NCBI GenBank assembly: GCA_019649035.1
Contig: BMAT01012052.1
Location: forward strand, 64,883 to 92,325
Direction: 5' to 3'
Source: Elysia marginata
Lineage: Eukaryota > Mollusca > Gastropoda > Plakobranchidae
DNA: 27,443 nucleotides
Positions within the stretch are counted from its first letter, which is position 1, and every line of letters starts with the position of its first letter. Of the stretch, positions 18,701 through 27,443 are shown in pieces. Below the pieces are notes generated by a model, which was given only the letters and a program-made list of their open reading frames with translations, was not told the DNA's origin and ran no database searches. The position numbers were made by a program, and so were the translations under genes.

Positions 18701-18998
18701 GCTGATGCAGACAGACAACAACAGATTTTGAGTTGGTGCAGACAGACAAAGACAGACAGCAACAGACTTGAAGCTGATGCAGACAGACAAATACAGACAG
18801 CAAACAGACTTTAAGCTGGTGCAGACAGACAACAACAGACTTTGAGCTGACGACGACAACAGACTTTGACCTGATGCAGACAGACAAAGACAGACAGCAA
18901 ACAGACTTTATGCTGGTGCAGACAGACAACAACAGACTTTGAGCTGATGCAGACAGACAAAGACAGACAGCAACAGACTTAAAGCTGGTACAGTCAGA
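18684..18998. repeat. CAGACAGA-type minisatellite overlapping the stop codon
   Basis: Units carry GCTGRTGCAGACAGACAA and AACAGACTTTGAGCTG. The TGCAGACAGACA motif recurs at 18706, 18737, 18778, 18820, 18875, 18917 and 18948, with a degenerate form at 18989. Spacings are 31, 41, 42, 55, 42, 31 and 41, so short and long units alternate. The reading frame of exon 16 ends in the first unit (AGACTTTGA). The remainder is 3' UTR. Confidence 0.92.
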
Positions 18999-19079
18999 TG
19001 TTCCCTTCAGTTTGGAAATCTCAAACCCCCACAGGAACAAACGTTAACTCAGAGTTATCCAAAAATTTTATTATTGGTC

Positions 19080-19345
19080 TCACCTGTCGGCGTCCCCGGT
19101 AACAGTGGTGGCCGCTGCACATGATCTCTTCACAAATTGCCTCCAGCACTTTTGATCTCGGCTTAGTCTGACCACCTCCTAAAGTTTCTTGCCACTGATG
19201 TTTGTGACATTCCTAGCAAGTGACGCAGGTGGCCATCCTCTGTTTTTTACTTTCTTCCATTTTACCTTGGAGGCAAGCGGACATCAACTCTGTTCTCTCA
19301 TTATGGATTGCGTGACCAACATTTTTCAGTTTCCTCTGCTGTATC
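19080..19345 (-). pseudogene. 3' end of a non-LTR retrotransposon ORF2 (antisense, broken)
   Basis: On the minus strand one frame reads RKLKNVGHAIHNERTELMSA and CLQGKMEESKK, the usual post-RT pattern of GHxxR, then L...LQGxxxG. After a frameshift a second frame reads RGWPPASLARNVTNISGKKL, stop, EVVRLSRDQKCWRQFVKRSC, AAATTVTGDADR and a TGA at 19080-19082. That corresponds to the RGRPxxxW..NI...GL...EVVRLSRDRxxWRxFVxR tail shared by many LINE ORF2 proteins. It is degenerate (one frameshift, one internal TAG). I cannot say which clade. Confidence 0.72.
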
Positions 19346-19418
19346 AGTACTAGGAGCTTGCTTAATTACCATTCCACATTACAAAAGAATAATGAAAAAC
19401 TGTAATCCGCATAATATT

Positions 19419-19620
19419 CAGTGAACTCTGCTCCTGTTGAAGTTGCTGAAGTTGGTTTTCAGTTGAATTGATTTTTTTTTTGGTGCTCCATGGGAACAAT
19501 TACTATGAAGGACTTGCACATTTAACTCAGTTGTTCACTGGGAGATTGACTTAAGTGAAGTTGGCTGTAGTTTGAATCAAGCAAATATCGGCACCATCCA
19601 GATTCGAACTACTTGGACTG
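19419..19620. mobile_element. Possible pogo-like repeat in the 3' UTR
   Basis: The left side is CAGTGAACTCTGCTCCTGTT. The right end on the other strand is CAGTCCAAGTAGTTCGAATC, with TA following at 19621-19622. The two ends match poorly beyond CAGT, and the left lacks a TA. The inner segment GGGAGATTGACTTAAGTGAA recurs in similar form at about 24069-24095. The call is tentative. Confidence 0.35.
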
Positions 19621-19909
19621 TACCATATTCACATTAGGGAGCTCAGGATGATGGTGTTACACCTGCCATTCATACAGATTATTGAAGTATGATTATGATT
19701 TTTTTTTGCCAAAATGTCAGAAATACTGATTTTTTCATGGCTTGGCAACTAACACTCGATGAGCCAAACTTCAAAGTTTTAATTTCCCAGTTTGGGGCAA
19801 TTTTTCTTAATAATCTGAAAATTGTAAGTAATACAAGACCATAGTTTCTGGGAACACAACATGACAAATTCTTTCCCCTGCTATTAGCTGTGTTATGTCG
19901 GGTGCAATG

Positions 19910-19915
19910 AATAAA
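19910..19915 (+). terminator. Polyadenylation hexamer AATAAA (proximal)
   Basis: AATAAA within CAATGAATAAATAAGCC, about 1.2 kb after the stop codon. The following 40 bases contain only moderate GT content. It may be used as an alternative site. Confidence 0.4.
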
Positions 19916-20010
19916 TAAGCCTCCTCCTTACACAGAAATGTTGGTTCTTGTATAAGAAAGCAAAGATTCTACTTTTTTTTGCCATATCATGTCTACTTAA
20001 GCATTTATTT

Positions 20011-20066
20011 AATAAACAGTTTTCTGGATTAAATAAGTTTGTGGTTCTGTTGGTGTGACAGTTTTG
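20011..20066 (+). terminator. Polyadenylation hexamer AATAAA with GU-rich downstream element
   Basis: AATAAA at 20011-20016 is followed after about 20 bases by GTTTGTGGTTCTGTTGGTGT (20037-20056), a good GU-rich cleavage-factor element. It is the best-looking 3' end for the KCNT transcript, predicting cleavage near 20030. Confidence 0.55.
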
Positions 20067-20588
20067 ACTTAGGGATAATAAGGTACTAAAAGAGAAAATT
20101 TGTCTTGTATCATTATATTCTAGTGGGTCTGCTTAGAAAACAAAACTAATGAGAGCTACAAAATTGACTCACAACAAAGCAACAAATAACATGCAAAAGA
20201 GGCTTTGACAAAAGGTCGTTTTGCGGAGAAATACTTAACTATGACAACATTTTATATTAATTTTGAAACCATCTCATTTAATTCTAATAAAACTAGAAAA
20301 CAGTAGATGTAATGATGTTAGAACAAATGCATTATATTTACTCCCAAGACTTGTATAATCAGCACAAAGTTACCACTTTTTATATTAATGTCAGAATCAC
20401 CTATGAATAAAAAAGTGTAAAGAATCGTTTGTGATACCATGAGTTTTGTGGCCAAATGAGGTGTTCTTTAAAAATAATTTGTGCTCATAATGTTGCATTC
20501 AACCTCATTACATATTTCAAGCAAAATTATGCACCTTTTTTGTAGCTCTAACACATTTTATTTGCTTCTAACCCTTATATAACATCAC
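20067..20588. other. Intergenic, no feature seen
   Basis: AT-rich DNA downstream of the predicted gene end. Short open frames only; no repeat recognised except a copy of the SINE target site at its right edge. Confidence 0.6.
20579..20588 (+). repeat. SINE target-site duplication, left copy
   Basis: ATAACATCAC, identical to 20895-20904 across the SINE. Confidence 0.85.
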
Positions 20589-20894
20589 ATCAGCTCTGTG
20601 GCCTAGCAGTAAGACACTCGCTCAGAGATCGGGAGGTGCATGTTCAATCCCCGGCCGAGTCAAACCAAAGACTTTAAAATTGGTATTAGCAGCTGATCCG
20701 CCAAGTGTCTGGCATTATGGATTTAGTGTTAAGTCTGGTCGGCCCGGTGTCAGGACAATCTGACTGGGTGTGGTGTGTGCAAGGGCTCCTTACATCACAG
20801 TGTGGCAGCACGCTTTCAAGTGTCCCAAGTGCCATCTCTGAAATAATTTTGTAGTTGAAAAGAGACGTTAAAATTCAAACAACTAACTAACTAG
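20589..20894 (+). mobile_element. Full-length tRNA-derived SINE with target-site duplication
   Basis: A tRNA-like head carries an A box TGGCCTAGCAGT (20599-20610) and a B box TGTTCAATCCC (20641-20651). It is followed by a body of about 200 bp and a simple tail (CAAACAACTAACTAACTAG). A perfect 10-bp duplication, ATAACATCAC, flanks it at 20579-20588 and 20895-20904. The body segment AGAGACGTTAAAATTCAAAC before the tail resembles the GACGTTAAA-type 3' end I recall from molluscan SINEs. The intact duplication suggests a fairly recent insertion. Confidence 0.85.
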
Positions 20895-20904
20895 ATAACA
20901 TCAC
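20895..20904 (+). repeat. SINE target-site duplication, right copy
   Basis: ATAACATCAC, identical to 20579-20588 across the SINE. Confidence 0.85.
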
Positions 20905-22689
20905 TCCTGATATACCTCATGGCCTTTTTGTCACAGGCTCAAAAAACGGCTCTTAAAATTCATTTTCATTTGCTATGAAAATCTGAAATAAACATTGAAT
21001 TCTCAGTTGGCGCATGATAATGGGCTCATTTCAAGAATTTCATTTGTTTTTCAAGTTCATCTAGCCCATGTTTTTTGTATAAACTCCGGTATAGTCTAGA
21101 GGAACAATGTTGTATAATTTTACTATGTGTTCTTGGACTTATAGGTCTAATAACTTATTGGTCACTTTTATTACCTAGGGTGGACATTTATTCCCCAAGG
21201 CTTGTACAATCTATGTTCATTGGGAGGAAAATTTCTCCCTTTTTTTTCTCTTATGAATCTCAATGATGTTATGTAAGGTCTTGTGATTTTTCTGAAACAT
21301 CAATATTATTTTAATCGAATTTTATGCGCAGCAAACAATAATTTTTAAAAATTTGTTTACAAACGTATGAAAATGGCTTTCTCTTATCATTAAATTTAAA
21401 AGATACCCATTTGAATGACAAAAAATGATTTTAGTATTTGATAACAAGTTTGTTATGTTATTTTTCTCATCTTTATTTGATTGACATTTAGTTAAGGGTT
21501 TTGCTCTTTCTGTCTTGTAACTTACCTTTTGTATTTTCCAAGTTGACATTGTCTGACCGTTTTAAGAGATAATATAAATAGCTGGATTAAAAGTGGGTTA
21601 AAAGTGCATATCAATAGCATTAGCAGTAGCTAAAAGTTGTAGTTGTATGCCAATCATTTTTTCTCTTTTGTGAACAAATATTTAAATAGTTACATGTTTG
21701 TAAAGCTAGACAATCATAAATGATATTATCCAGCTTGCACTCATTATTGAGTGGGATATAAATCCAAAGTTAGACGCACAGAGACGACCATACAATTGAC
21801 ACCGCACATCGAGTCAGCTAAATCCACCTCTGGTTATGTTGCTACATACTTTTCTTTTGGTATAGATTCCCACCAACAAAAATCTTATAGATTACTCTTG
21901 ATACTCCCCCCCCCCCCACAAAAAAATGTTCTAAAGTAGTAAACTGACCAAAAATCTGAATTCAAATTAGTTAACAAAAGTAATTGCAAGCAAAAAGTGG
22001 CAATGCTAGTTTACTAAAATTATTGTGGTCCCCTACTTGGCAATAAAGCTGTGATTAATAGTTTATGATGGGTAACGTAAGTCTAAAGAACATAAACACT
22101 TGATTTGCTTAAACTTATTTACCTGCAAGAACTGGTAATTTACACTATATTAAAAAAATTTTCTTAGTAAGAGTAGGGAGATAACTTTAATTTTTACCCT
22201 GCACACAATCCCAGCAGTAAAGTTTTATTATGCTGCCTTGTCTGCGGGGATGTTAGCAGTGATGCCTTGGTCGCAACAGCCCACATTAGGGTAAAAAATG
22301 ACTCTTTTGCGGTCACATCGGGTCGCAGAAGGGTAATTAGGATTTGCTTCGTATTGAACCATAACTTTTCTCTGTGCAGTCATTAGTATTTTTCATTTTT
22401 ACGCGTTTGTATTTGCTTTAACCTAACTCAAAAAAAAATAGCACTCACTATGCGGTAAAGATGGTACATGTATACTGTCATACTCATTATTTTTCTTTTG
22501 TCTAATATTTACTTATTGGTTTTTACCTTTTTTTCCTATGTGAAAATAGGAGCATTAAATCACCTCATGTTATTTGATAGCCAGATGGTAACAATACTCA
22601 AACATTAACTACTGCTACGACAAATACATCATTAAATAACAGAGGCAGCCACTGTGCAATCAAACGACTTAAAGGTTTTACGGAACTGG
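20905..22689. other. Intergenic, AT-rich, no gene seen
   Basis: Only short, AT-driven open frames. It contains a run of 12 C at 21906-21917 and an inverted repeat (TTTTTACCCT near 22193 and AGGGTAAAAA near 22289) around a somewhat GC-richer 100 bases. Nothing else recognised. Confidence 0.6.
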
Positions 22690-22832
22690 GGGCAATACGA
22701 TGGGTGCCGAAGCTACATTACTGTACTAGAGAAGAAAGTTTGAATTCCACCAAAGGGTGGGCATATTTCAGTCATTTCCTATTTTGGCCTGCTTCTCGCC
22801 AGTGCTAATTTCATACCTTAAAATCTTGAAAC
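22690..22832 (+). mobile_element. Diverged tRNA-derived SINE, copy 1 of family C
   Basis: A B-box-like AGTTTGAATTCC (22737-22748) is followed by ACCAAAGGGTGGGCATATTT, CAGTCATTTCC and a tail GCTAATTTCATACCTTAAAA. The copy at 25796-25936 has the same blocks in the same order (GGTTCGAATCA, ACTAAAGGTAGTGCAGACAT, GGGCATTTCC, GCTAACTTCATACCTTTAAA). The A box is not clear here. Confidence 0.62.
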
Positions 22833-23747
22833 CATATGAAAAATACATGTATGATGCGTTCCTTCTTTATCTTCTTTTGTATGTTTCCTCCTTCTCCTCT
22901 TCCTTTTTTTGATTTCTGAACCTGGTTGTATACTTCTTAGATTAGTTGATTTTCTGTAAATTGCCCAATGACAAGATTTGGTTTTTTATTTTGTAATATT
23001 TTATGGTCTTGACTTTTAATCATAATAAATAATACTCTTTCCTTGAACTTTTGTCTAGTACAAGCTGTTTTGTGTTTGGTGAAAGGTTAATATTAAACAG
23101 GGATGCCATTTTCTAGTTAATTTACTTTTTTTTTAAGCCTAACACGCCGTAAAAAAATTGACCAAGATTAATCCAAAAAGCGAAGGCAATACAGTACCCC
23201 TGAATCAATCAATGACACTTTTCTATTTGTTAATTCTTACAAGAATAAAGCACCAGGATTTTCAGTAGTTTCTAGAAAATTTGAATGGCATCCCTGATTA
23301 AAGTAACAACCAACATATCTCTCAAGCCTGAACTCCAGAAATGTTACATTTGATGATTTGTACAGAACACTCCATGCCACCCCTCTGGAAATAAATGTCA
23401 TGTTGAAATTTATGTATTCAAAGGTATTGGTTTTGGTCATCCTTTTGTGTTTCTAAAGTTTCATAAGTTTGAAATTTTGCTAAAAATAAGTGTATTAAGT
23501 TTTCTTTTTTTTACAGAATTTTAAGTACTGAAGGATAAAGAAAGAAACAATGCTAGAAAATGAAAAGTCATACTTGTTCAATTTGACATTTTTTTCAAAA
23601 TTCAAGTTTTAATGTATAACTGGCAGAGCAGGGCATGTTATTTTTTAGCGTAGTAAGTCAAAGTATGCATGCCATTGACTCCTTTGGTCAATTTTTCAGT
23701 TAATTCAAATATTTTTGTTTGTCAGGTGGGGACATATATATAGATAT
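22833..23747. other. Intergenic, no feature seen
   Basis: AT-rich, with T-rich and A-rich runs. The minus-strand frame at 23237-23440 shows no family motif. Confidence 0.6.
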
Positions 23748-23998
23748 GTCTAGCATCCAGGGTGAATGAGTTATAAGTCGGACATTCCTTTCTGAGAAAA
23801 CATCGTTTAAAGATCTATTTTTCTTCTTTTTCTCTATATTTTAAATCAACAACAATTTTTATATCTTCCCTCAAAATACTGATAATTTTATTAAATTTAT
23901 GTATGCTTGGAAGCTAAGAAAAATGATTTTTTGAAAACAGCAATGCTATTAAAAGCGAAAATTGCGACATCTGACTCCTTCACCCTGGAAGCAAGAAA
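23748..23998. mobile_element. About 250-bp MITE, second copy of family B
   Basis: The left end is GTCTAGCATCCAGGGTGAAT then GAGT. The right end on the opposite strand is TTCTTGCTTCCAGGGTGAAG then GAGTCAGATGTCGC. Ends and length agree with the copy at 11318-11566, while the interiors have diverged strongly. It is flanked by TATATA-type sequence on both sides. Confidence 0.78.
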
Positions 23999-24293
23999 TA
24001 TATAAGCACTTGCACATGACTCAATTTTTTTTTTCACCTTATTTGATGTTATTTTTGGTTATGTCCATTGGAGATTGACTTAGGCAGAGTTGACTGAATT
24101 CTGCCTCTACATAGATGGCATGGAATATGTACTTAAATCAAAACTAAGCTCTGCCTTTCCACTTAGCCTTGTGTTCATAATTGGTTTTTTTTTATCACAG
24201 CGAAAATTTGCATATTTGCATTTAATTCCCTGTCTTTTGTTGATTCCTTGCAAACATTCATAGGTTGGATCAGGAGTTCTCCCCTGTGAAATG
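23999..24293. other. Intergenic with a short repeat fragment
   Basis: TCCATTGGAGATTGACTTAG at about 24063-24082 and the following GAGTTGACTG resemble part of the repeat at 19419-19620. The rest is unremarkable. Confidence 0.45.
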
Positions 24294-24827
24294 CAGTGAA
24301 ACCTTAGAAAACCTCAAATAAAGTCAAAACTAGAGGGCCAAAAAGTTTGTTGAGTTTAAGCAAGAGTTGACTTTAAGGCGCTCCATCCACTGTGTGCTCA
24401 AGCCTGACCCAGGTCGGGCTAATAATATGCAAATGAGGCAGTTTAGCCTGACATCAACTTTGTTTGCCAGGCTATATGATTTTTCTTAATGCCTGTTTTT
24501 GGTCAGGTCTACAACAGGCAAAAACTGTCCAGTTCATAGCATTAGCAGTCTACCTGTTGACCTTCTCCGTTGTTCCTCCCACTGATGCCGCTCAACGCTA
24601 GTTAGCATAGCCTGCTCAAGACCCAGCGCAATGGACACAGGCTGTTTTAGCCAGGCATAGACAAACCGACCACATGATTTTTAGTCCAGCCACGGAAAGG
24701 CTAGAGTTTGTAGTGGACTCGCCGACTAACCATTTAAAAAAATATAAAGAAATACAAAATGGGACTGGGAAACAAAGTCGACATTAAGCTAGAGTTCAAA
24801 GGTGTTAGGTTTAAAAGGATTTCACTG
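24294..24827. mobile_element. 534-bp pogo/Tigger-like non-autonomous element (family A)
   Basis: The left end is CAGTGAAACCTTAGAAAACC. The right end on the opposite strand is CAGTGAAATCCTTTTAAACC then TAACACC. TA follows the right end (24828-24829); the left flank is TG, probably a mutated TA. Subterminal motifs AAGAGTTGACTTTAAG (left) and AAAGTCGACATTAAGC (right) are shared with the other family A copies. No transposase ORF. Confidence 0.72.
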
Positions 24828-25795
24828 TAGTTCTGAGCGTTGTAGGCCAGAGTTGTCTGCACTTATTTTTTTTCCCCAAGACCAGATTTTTTTCCCCTTT
24901 TTTCCCATAGTTTTGATGAATACCAGGAATTTTAACCCTGCAGATTTTCACAGAAAGGTTACGTGAGTAGTCAAAGAAGCTGTGGTATATAGATTTATTT
25001 GTGTATATTTTTTTATGTATAGTATTTTGATAAAATTGAAACAGGAAAAAAATTAATACGCTTTTGTAAAAACATTTTTACATGGCAACTTTGAAAATCA
25101 GCCTACAGAACCAGAGGACTAATATTGCACACATTACATTGAAAGTGAAACTAGAAATATTTGACCCATCTTTCCTGTTTGTTTCTCTACCAAGCATAAT
25201 ATTTGTAAATAGTGCTTTCAGGTTTCAAAAAATTCCTCCAGATTGAATGAGTGGAAGGTTGCTCTGTCTTTCTTGGCATCAATTATACAATATGAGGGTT
25301 TCAATCCAAGCATGAATGAAAATAAAGTTGTACTAATTGTTCCAATATTGCAATCACAAAATAACAATAAAAGTTTTCAAGAAAAGCTTATACATGTTAA
25401 GGTTCACAACATTCCAGTTAATACTCATGATTGTGTTTCATTTTGTTCGTGTAAGTAAATACAGTCCAGTTATATCAAACCCACAGAAACAAAATCTAAA
25501 CTCAAATTATCCTATATTTGAATTCACAGTATATGCGTCACATAGGAAGGATAAAACCGTTACTCTGAATTTAAAGTTCAACAACTATCCGGTGATTGGA
25601 AGATTGTTAAAAGTATGAGAAACTGAAAAACATAGCTTATACCATACGGCCACTACGCTTCTTTAAAAAAAGTTTCGTGGCGTAGGTCCTTACTTAGCCT
25701 CTTACTTTAGCACTTGCGCACTTAAACGGGAGGATCCAAATCACACTCAAGGCAACCATTGAATGTCAGCATGGCAACATGCTATTTAAGCTGTT
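24828..25795. other. Intergenic, no gene seen
   Basis: AT-rich. The two + strand frames at 25243-25618 overlap in different phases, lack family motifs and have intron-like composition, so they are not called. Confidence 0.6.
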
Positions 25796-25936
25796 TCTCT
25801 CAGTGGCAAGGCGGTGGATGATGAAACTACGATAAGTCGAAGGTTCGAATCATACTAAAGGTAGTGCAGACATTTCGGGCATTTCCACTTAAAAAACCTA
25901 CTTCTCTCTACTGCTAACTTCATACCTTTAAAATCT
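25796..25936 (+). mobile_element. tRNA-derived SINE, copy 2 of family C
   Basis: The A-box-like TGGCAAGGCGGT (25804-25815) and the B box GGTTCGAATCA (25842-25852, one mismatch to GGTTCGANTCC) are spaced as in a tRNA. They are followed by a short body and the tail GCTAACTTCATACCTTTAAA shared with 22690-22832. No target-site duplication is obvious. Confidence 0.68.
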
Positions 25937-26279
25937 TTCAATCCCCGAGATTATCCAGGTTTTGGTTATCCAGACTAAATTGCACATTGAGTACCTATTG
26001 TATCTGCTGAGATTTAAGATTTCACAGTTGTGAGCATTGTTTGTGTTGCTGGTGAGTGTTAGTTCATTTGTTTTTTTTTTCTGAAGATCTGCTGAGATTA
26101 TGTTCAAGTCAAACTTTGAGCAGCTTCTGGAAATAAATATGTATACATATCGAGTCTGAGCATTTGTTTTCTTTTGCTTTATGTAATGTTATTACATTTT
26201 ATTAGTACATGTATGAGGCAGGAAACTTACCAATCCCGTGCAACTATATTTTAAAAACGTTTTCCTCTTTCCTTTATTT

Positions 26280-26302
26280 TTGTTGTTGTTGTTGTTGTTG
26301 TT
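26280..26302. repeat. (GTT)n microsatellite
   Basis: Seven or so uninterrupted TTG/GTT units. Confidence 0.85.
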
Positions 26303-26503
26303 TAAATTCGTTATAGTTAGAATAAGGTTAATCAATAGATTTTGGATGTTCTTCTTTTATTTCTCAATCTCTGAAGGAAGAAAACTTGAAAGTGAACAGT
26401 CCTGAGCTTTTCCGGGCACTCTTAAACTAAAATCGTTTCGTTTGTTCATTGTTTTGTTGTATACATTGGGCTCTGGTCATTTTGTGTTCTCTCTGATCAG
26501 GGG

Positions 26504-26600
26504 CCAATGTTATGAAAGTGGCGCAATTTGCGCTAGTGTATCTACTTGCGCTAGCGTAATCTGCAAACGTAAAATTTGCGCTCCCTTCGATGTTATGAAA
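26504..26600. repeat. Palindrome and direct-repeat cluster (TTGCGCTAG, ATGTTATGAAA)
   Basis: ATGTTATGAAA occurs near 26507 and 26590 as direct repeats enclosing GCGCAATTTGCGC (26521-26533, perfect about its centre), TTGCGCTAGCGTAA (26546-26559, near-palindromic) and a third TTTGCGCT near 26574. It is probably one end of a mobile element; family unknown. Confidence 0.55.
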
Positions 26601-27395
26601 AATTTTTTTTTCGGTTGCAGGCTACAACGGAAGTGCTTTGTAAAAATAATTTGTAAAGCTCGGACTAAGCTTCTGCCGAGCTTAGTTTCTAGATATTTTT
26701 TTTAGAATCGGAACTTCCCCTAAAAATCGGTAAAACACGGAAGTGAAGATGAGTTTGAGATACATGTACCATCATGTTCAAATTTCTAAAAAGAAAAAGA
26801 AAAATAGAAAATAAAGCGGCAGCCGTATCCGCTAACCTCCTCATCTTTCTATTTGACATGTACTCCTTTAAAGAAAATTACATTAAAATAAGATTATTGT
26901 ACTCTCTATAGATTCTATGCAAGAAAAAAATTAGACTATCGCAGGCTGACATTATAAACAGGTTTCATTCGAGATCTAGATCTAGATGCCAGATTATAGA
27001 ATTAAAACTAGATCTGTAAAATCTAAGCTCGGAAGAAAGAAACATTACAGTTATGAACATGGCAGATATAAAAAACTTAATCTGTTGGAATTGGAGCTAA
27101 CCTTTTAACACTTTTATCTTCACAATCATCGATCCGGTTCGAAAGATATTCTAAGAATAATAAAGTTTCAAGGCTAGATATAGGTTTATTAATCTAGTTA
27201 ATACACATAATCTGTGCTGCAATGCTCATTGAACCAGCAAATGTAACTGATAAAACCATGATTATGCTGTTATCCTCGATTCACTTTCCTTTTACCTTTT
27301 TAACTTTTACTGACAGCAGCAAGGGACTAGTACGCCGTCAGTTTTTATGTAATCGTAGGCTTAGTTGTATTCGGCTAGTTCACTTGGTAGGATTT

Positions 27396-27443
27396 TTAGT
27401 AGTAGAGTAGTAGTAGTAGCAGCAACAGTAGTAGTAGTAGTAG
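27396..27443. repeat. (GTA/GCA)n microsatellite, cut by the window end
   Basis: A GTAGTAG run interrupted by GCAGCAACA, then GTA again up to the last base. Confidence 0.9.

Larger units (their letters stand above)
274..20030 (+). other. KCNT1: KCNT/Slo2 potassium channel gene, 3' part (overview)
   Basis: Sixteen exons, all with GT donors and AG acceptors, join into one open frame with consistent phases at all 15 introns: 2,0,1,1,2,0,2,2,2,0,0,0,0,1,2. The total is one leading base plus 956 codons including the TGA at 18698-18700. The product aligns along its whole RCK2 length with vertebrate KCNT1/KCNT2 (Slack/Slick), large-conductance K+ channels of the plasma membrane gated by cytoplasmic Na+ through paired RCK domains. 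Only the cytoplasmic C-terminal half is here; S1-S6, the pore and the start of RCK1 lie upstream. Invertebrates usually carry one Slo2 gene, so the KCNT1-versus-KCNT2 choice is arbitrary. The 3' end at about 20030 is inferred from AATAAA and GU-rich signals, not from transcripts. Confidence 0.93.
18999..20030 (+). other. Probable KCNT 3' UTR
   Basis: No coding signal continues the gene. The segment contains an antisense LINE remnant (19080-19345), a pogo-like repeat (19419-19620) and two AATAAA hexamers near its end. The extent is inferred from those hexamers only; the true UTR could be shorter or further spliced. Confidence 0.55.
25937..27443. other. Intergenic, no gene seen
   Basis: Simple repeats and small inverted repeats only: (GTT)n at about 26280-26302, a GCGC palindrome cluster at 26504-26600, AAGCTCGG/CCGAGCTT at 26656-26683, repeated AGATCTAGATCTAG at about 26970-26990, and (GTA)n at the very end. 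The open frames at 26442-26705 and 27222-27410 match nothing I know. Confidence 0.55.

Noticed and set aside
18534..19040. 168-codon minus-strand open frame rich in Ser, Leu, Val and Cys
   Set aside because: It is the reverse reading of exon 16 and the CAGACAGA minisatellite; repetitive VCLSVCT-like text follows from the repeat, with no start context or family match.
20589..20660. A possible functional tRNA gene
   Set aside because: A and B boxes are present, but the rest does not fold into a good cloverleaf, and a SINE body, tail and target-site duplication follow.
25243..25618. Two overlapping plus-strand frames of 71 and 93 codons
   Set aside because: AT-rich composition, no splice-consistent continuation and no recognisable family.
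1..27443. CRISPR array, bacterial operon or prophage-like content
   Set aside because: The window is plainly eukaryotic; the regular repeats seen are minisatellites or tandem duplications, without spacer structure.

Overview
This is a stretch of animal nuclear DNA. It is AT-rich, with small coding islands bounded by GT/AG introns, homopolymer and microsatellite tracts, and short interspersed elements. I can support one protein-coding gene, on the + strand: the 3' part of a KCNT (Slo2/Slack-type, sodium-activated) potassium channel. The intron-rich structure, the tRNA-derived SINEs and the general feel suggest a lophotrochozoan, most likely a mollusc. That placement is inference; no ribosomal or mitochondrial marker is present.

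Layout. From 274 to 18700, sixteen exons join without a phase conflict into one frame: one leading base plus 956 codons including the stop, giving 955 complete residues. Residues below are numbered from the first complete codon in the window. Exons 1-2 finish RCK1. Exons 3-5 encode a long, low-complexity RCK1-RCK2 linker. Exons 6-15 encode RCK2, ending in the conserved LSY and DIVY motifs. Exon 16 encodes an unusually long Ser/Pro-rich C-terminal tail. The signal region, S1-S6, the pore and most of RCK1 lie upstream of base 1. The stop codon sits inside the first unit of a CAGACAGA-type minisatellite (18684-18998). The probable 3' UTR then crosses an antisense LINE remnant and reaches AATAAA signals at 19910 and 20011, the second followed by a GU-rich stretch.

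Introns and downstream DNA. The introns carry several pieces of repeat biology. There is a TA-flanked pogo/Tigger-like non-autonomous DNA transposon family (5936-6060, 13691-14326, 24294-24827, fragment near 3655-3745). A second MITE family of about 250 bp has two copies (11318-11566, 23748-23998). A full-length tRNA-derived SINE lies at 20589-20894 with a perfect 10-bp target-site duplication, and three further SINE-like copies lie at 6649-6740, 22690-22832 and 25796-25936. Several private tandem duplications are also present. From about 20040 to the end I see no gene.

Most notable points. (1) Two separate short tandem duplications (142 bp at exon 10, about 104 bp at exon 15) have each copied a 3' splice site plus the first bases of the exon, leaving a decoy acceptor just upstream of the real one. 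Use of either decoy would truncate the channel. (2) The residues aligning with the vertebrate Slack RCK2 sodium-coordination motif (D-x-x-x-x-H) are E407 and S412. (3) The 177-codon linker exon has matching phases and could be skipped in frame. I found no evidence of an entirely new biological system.
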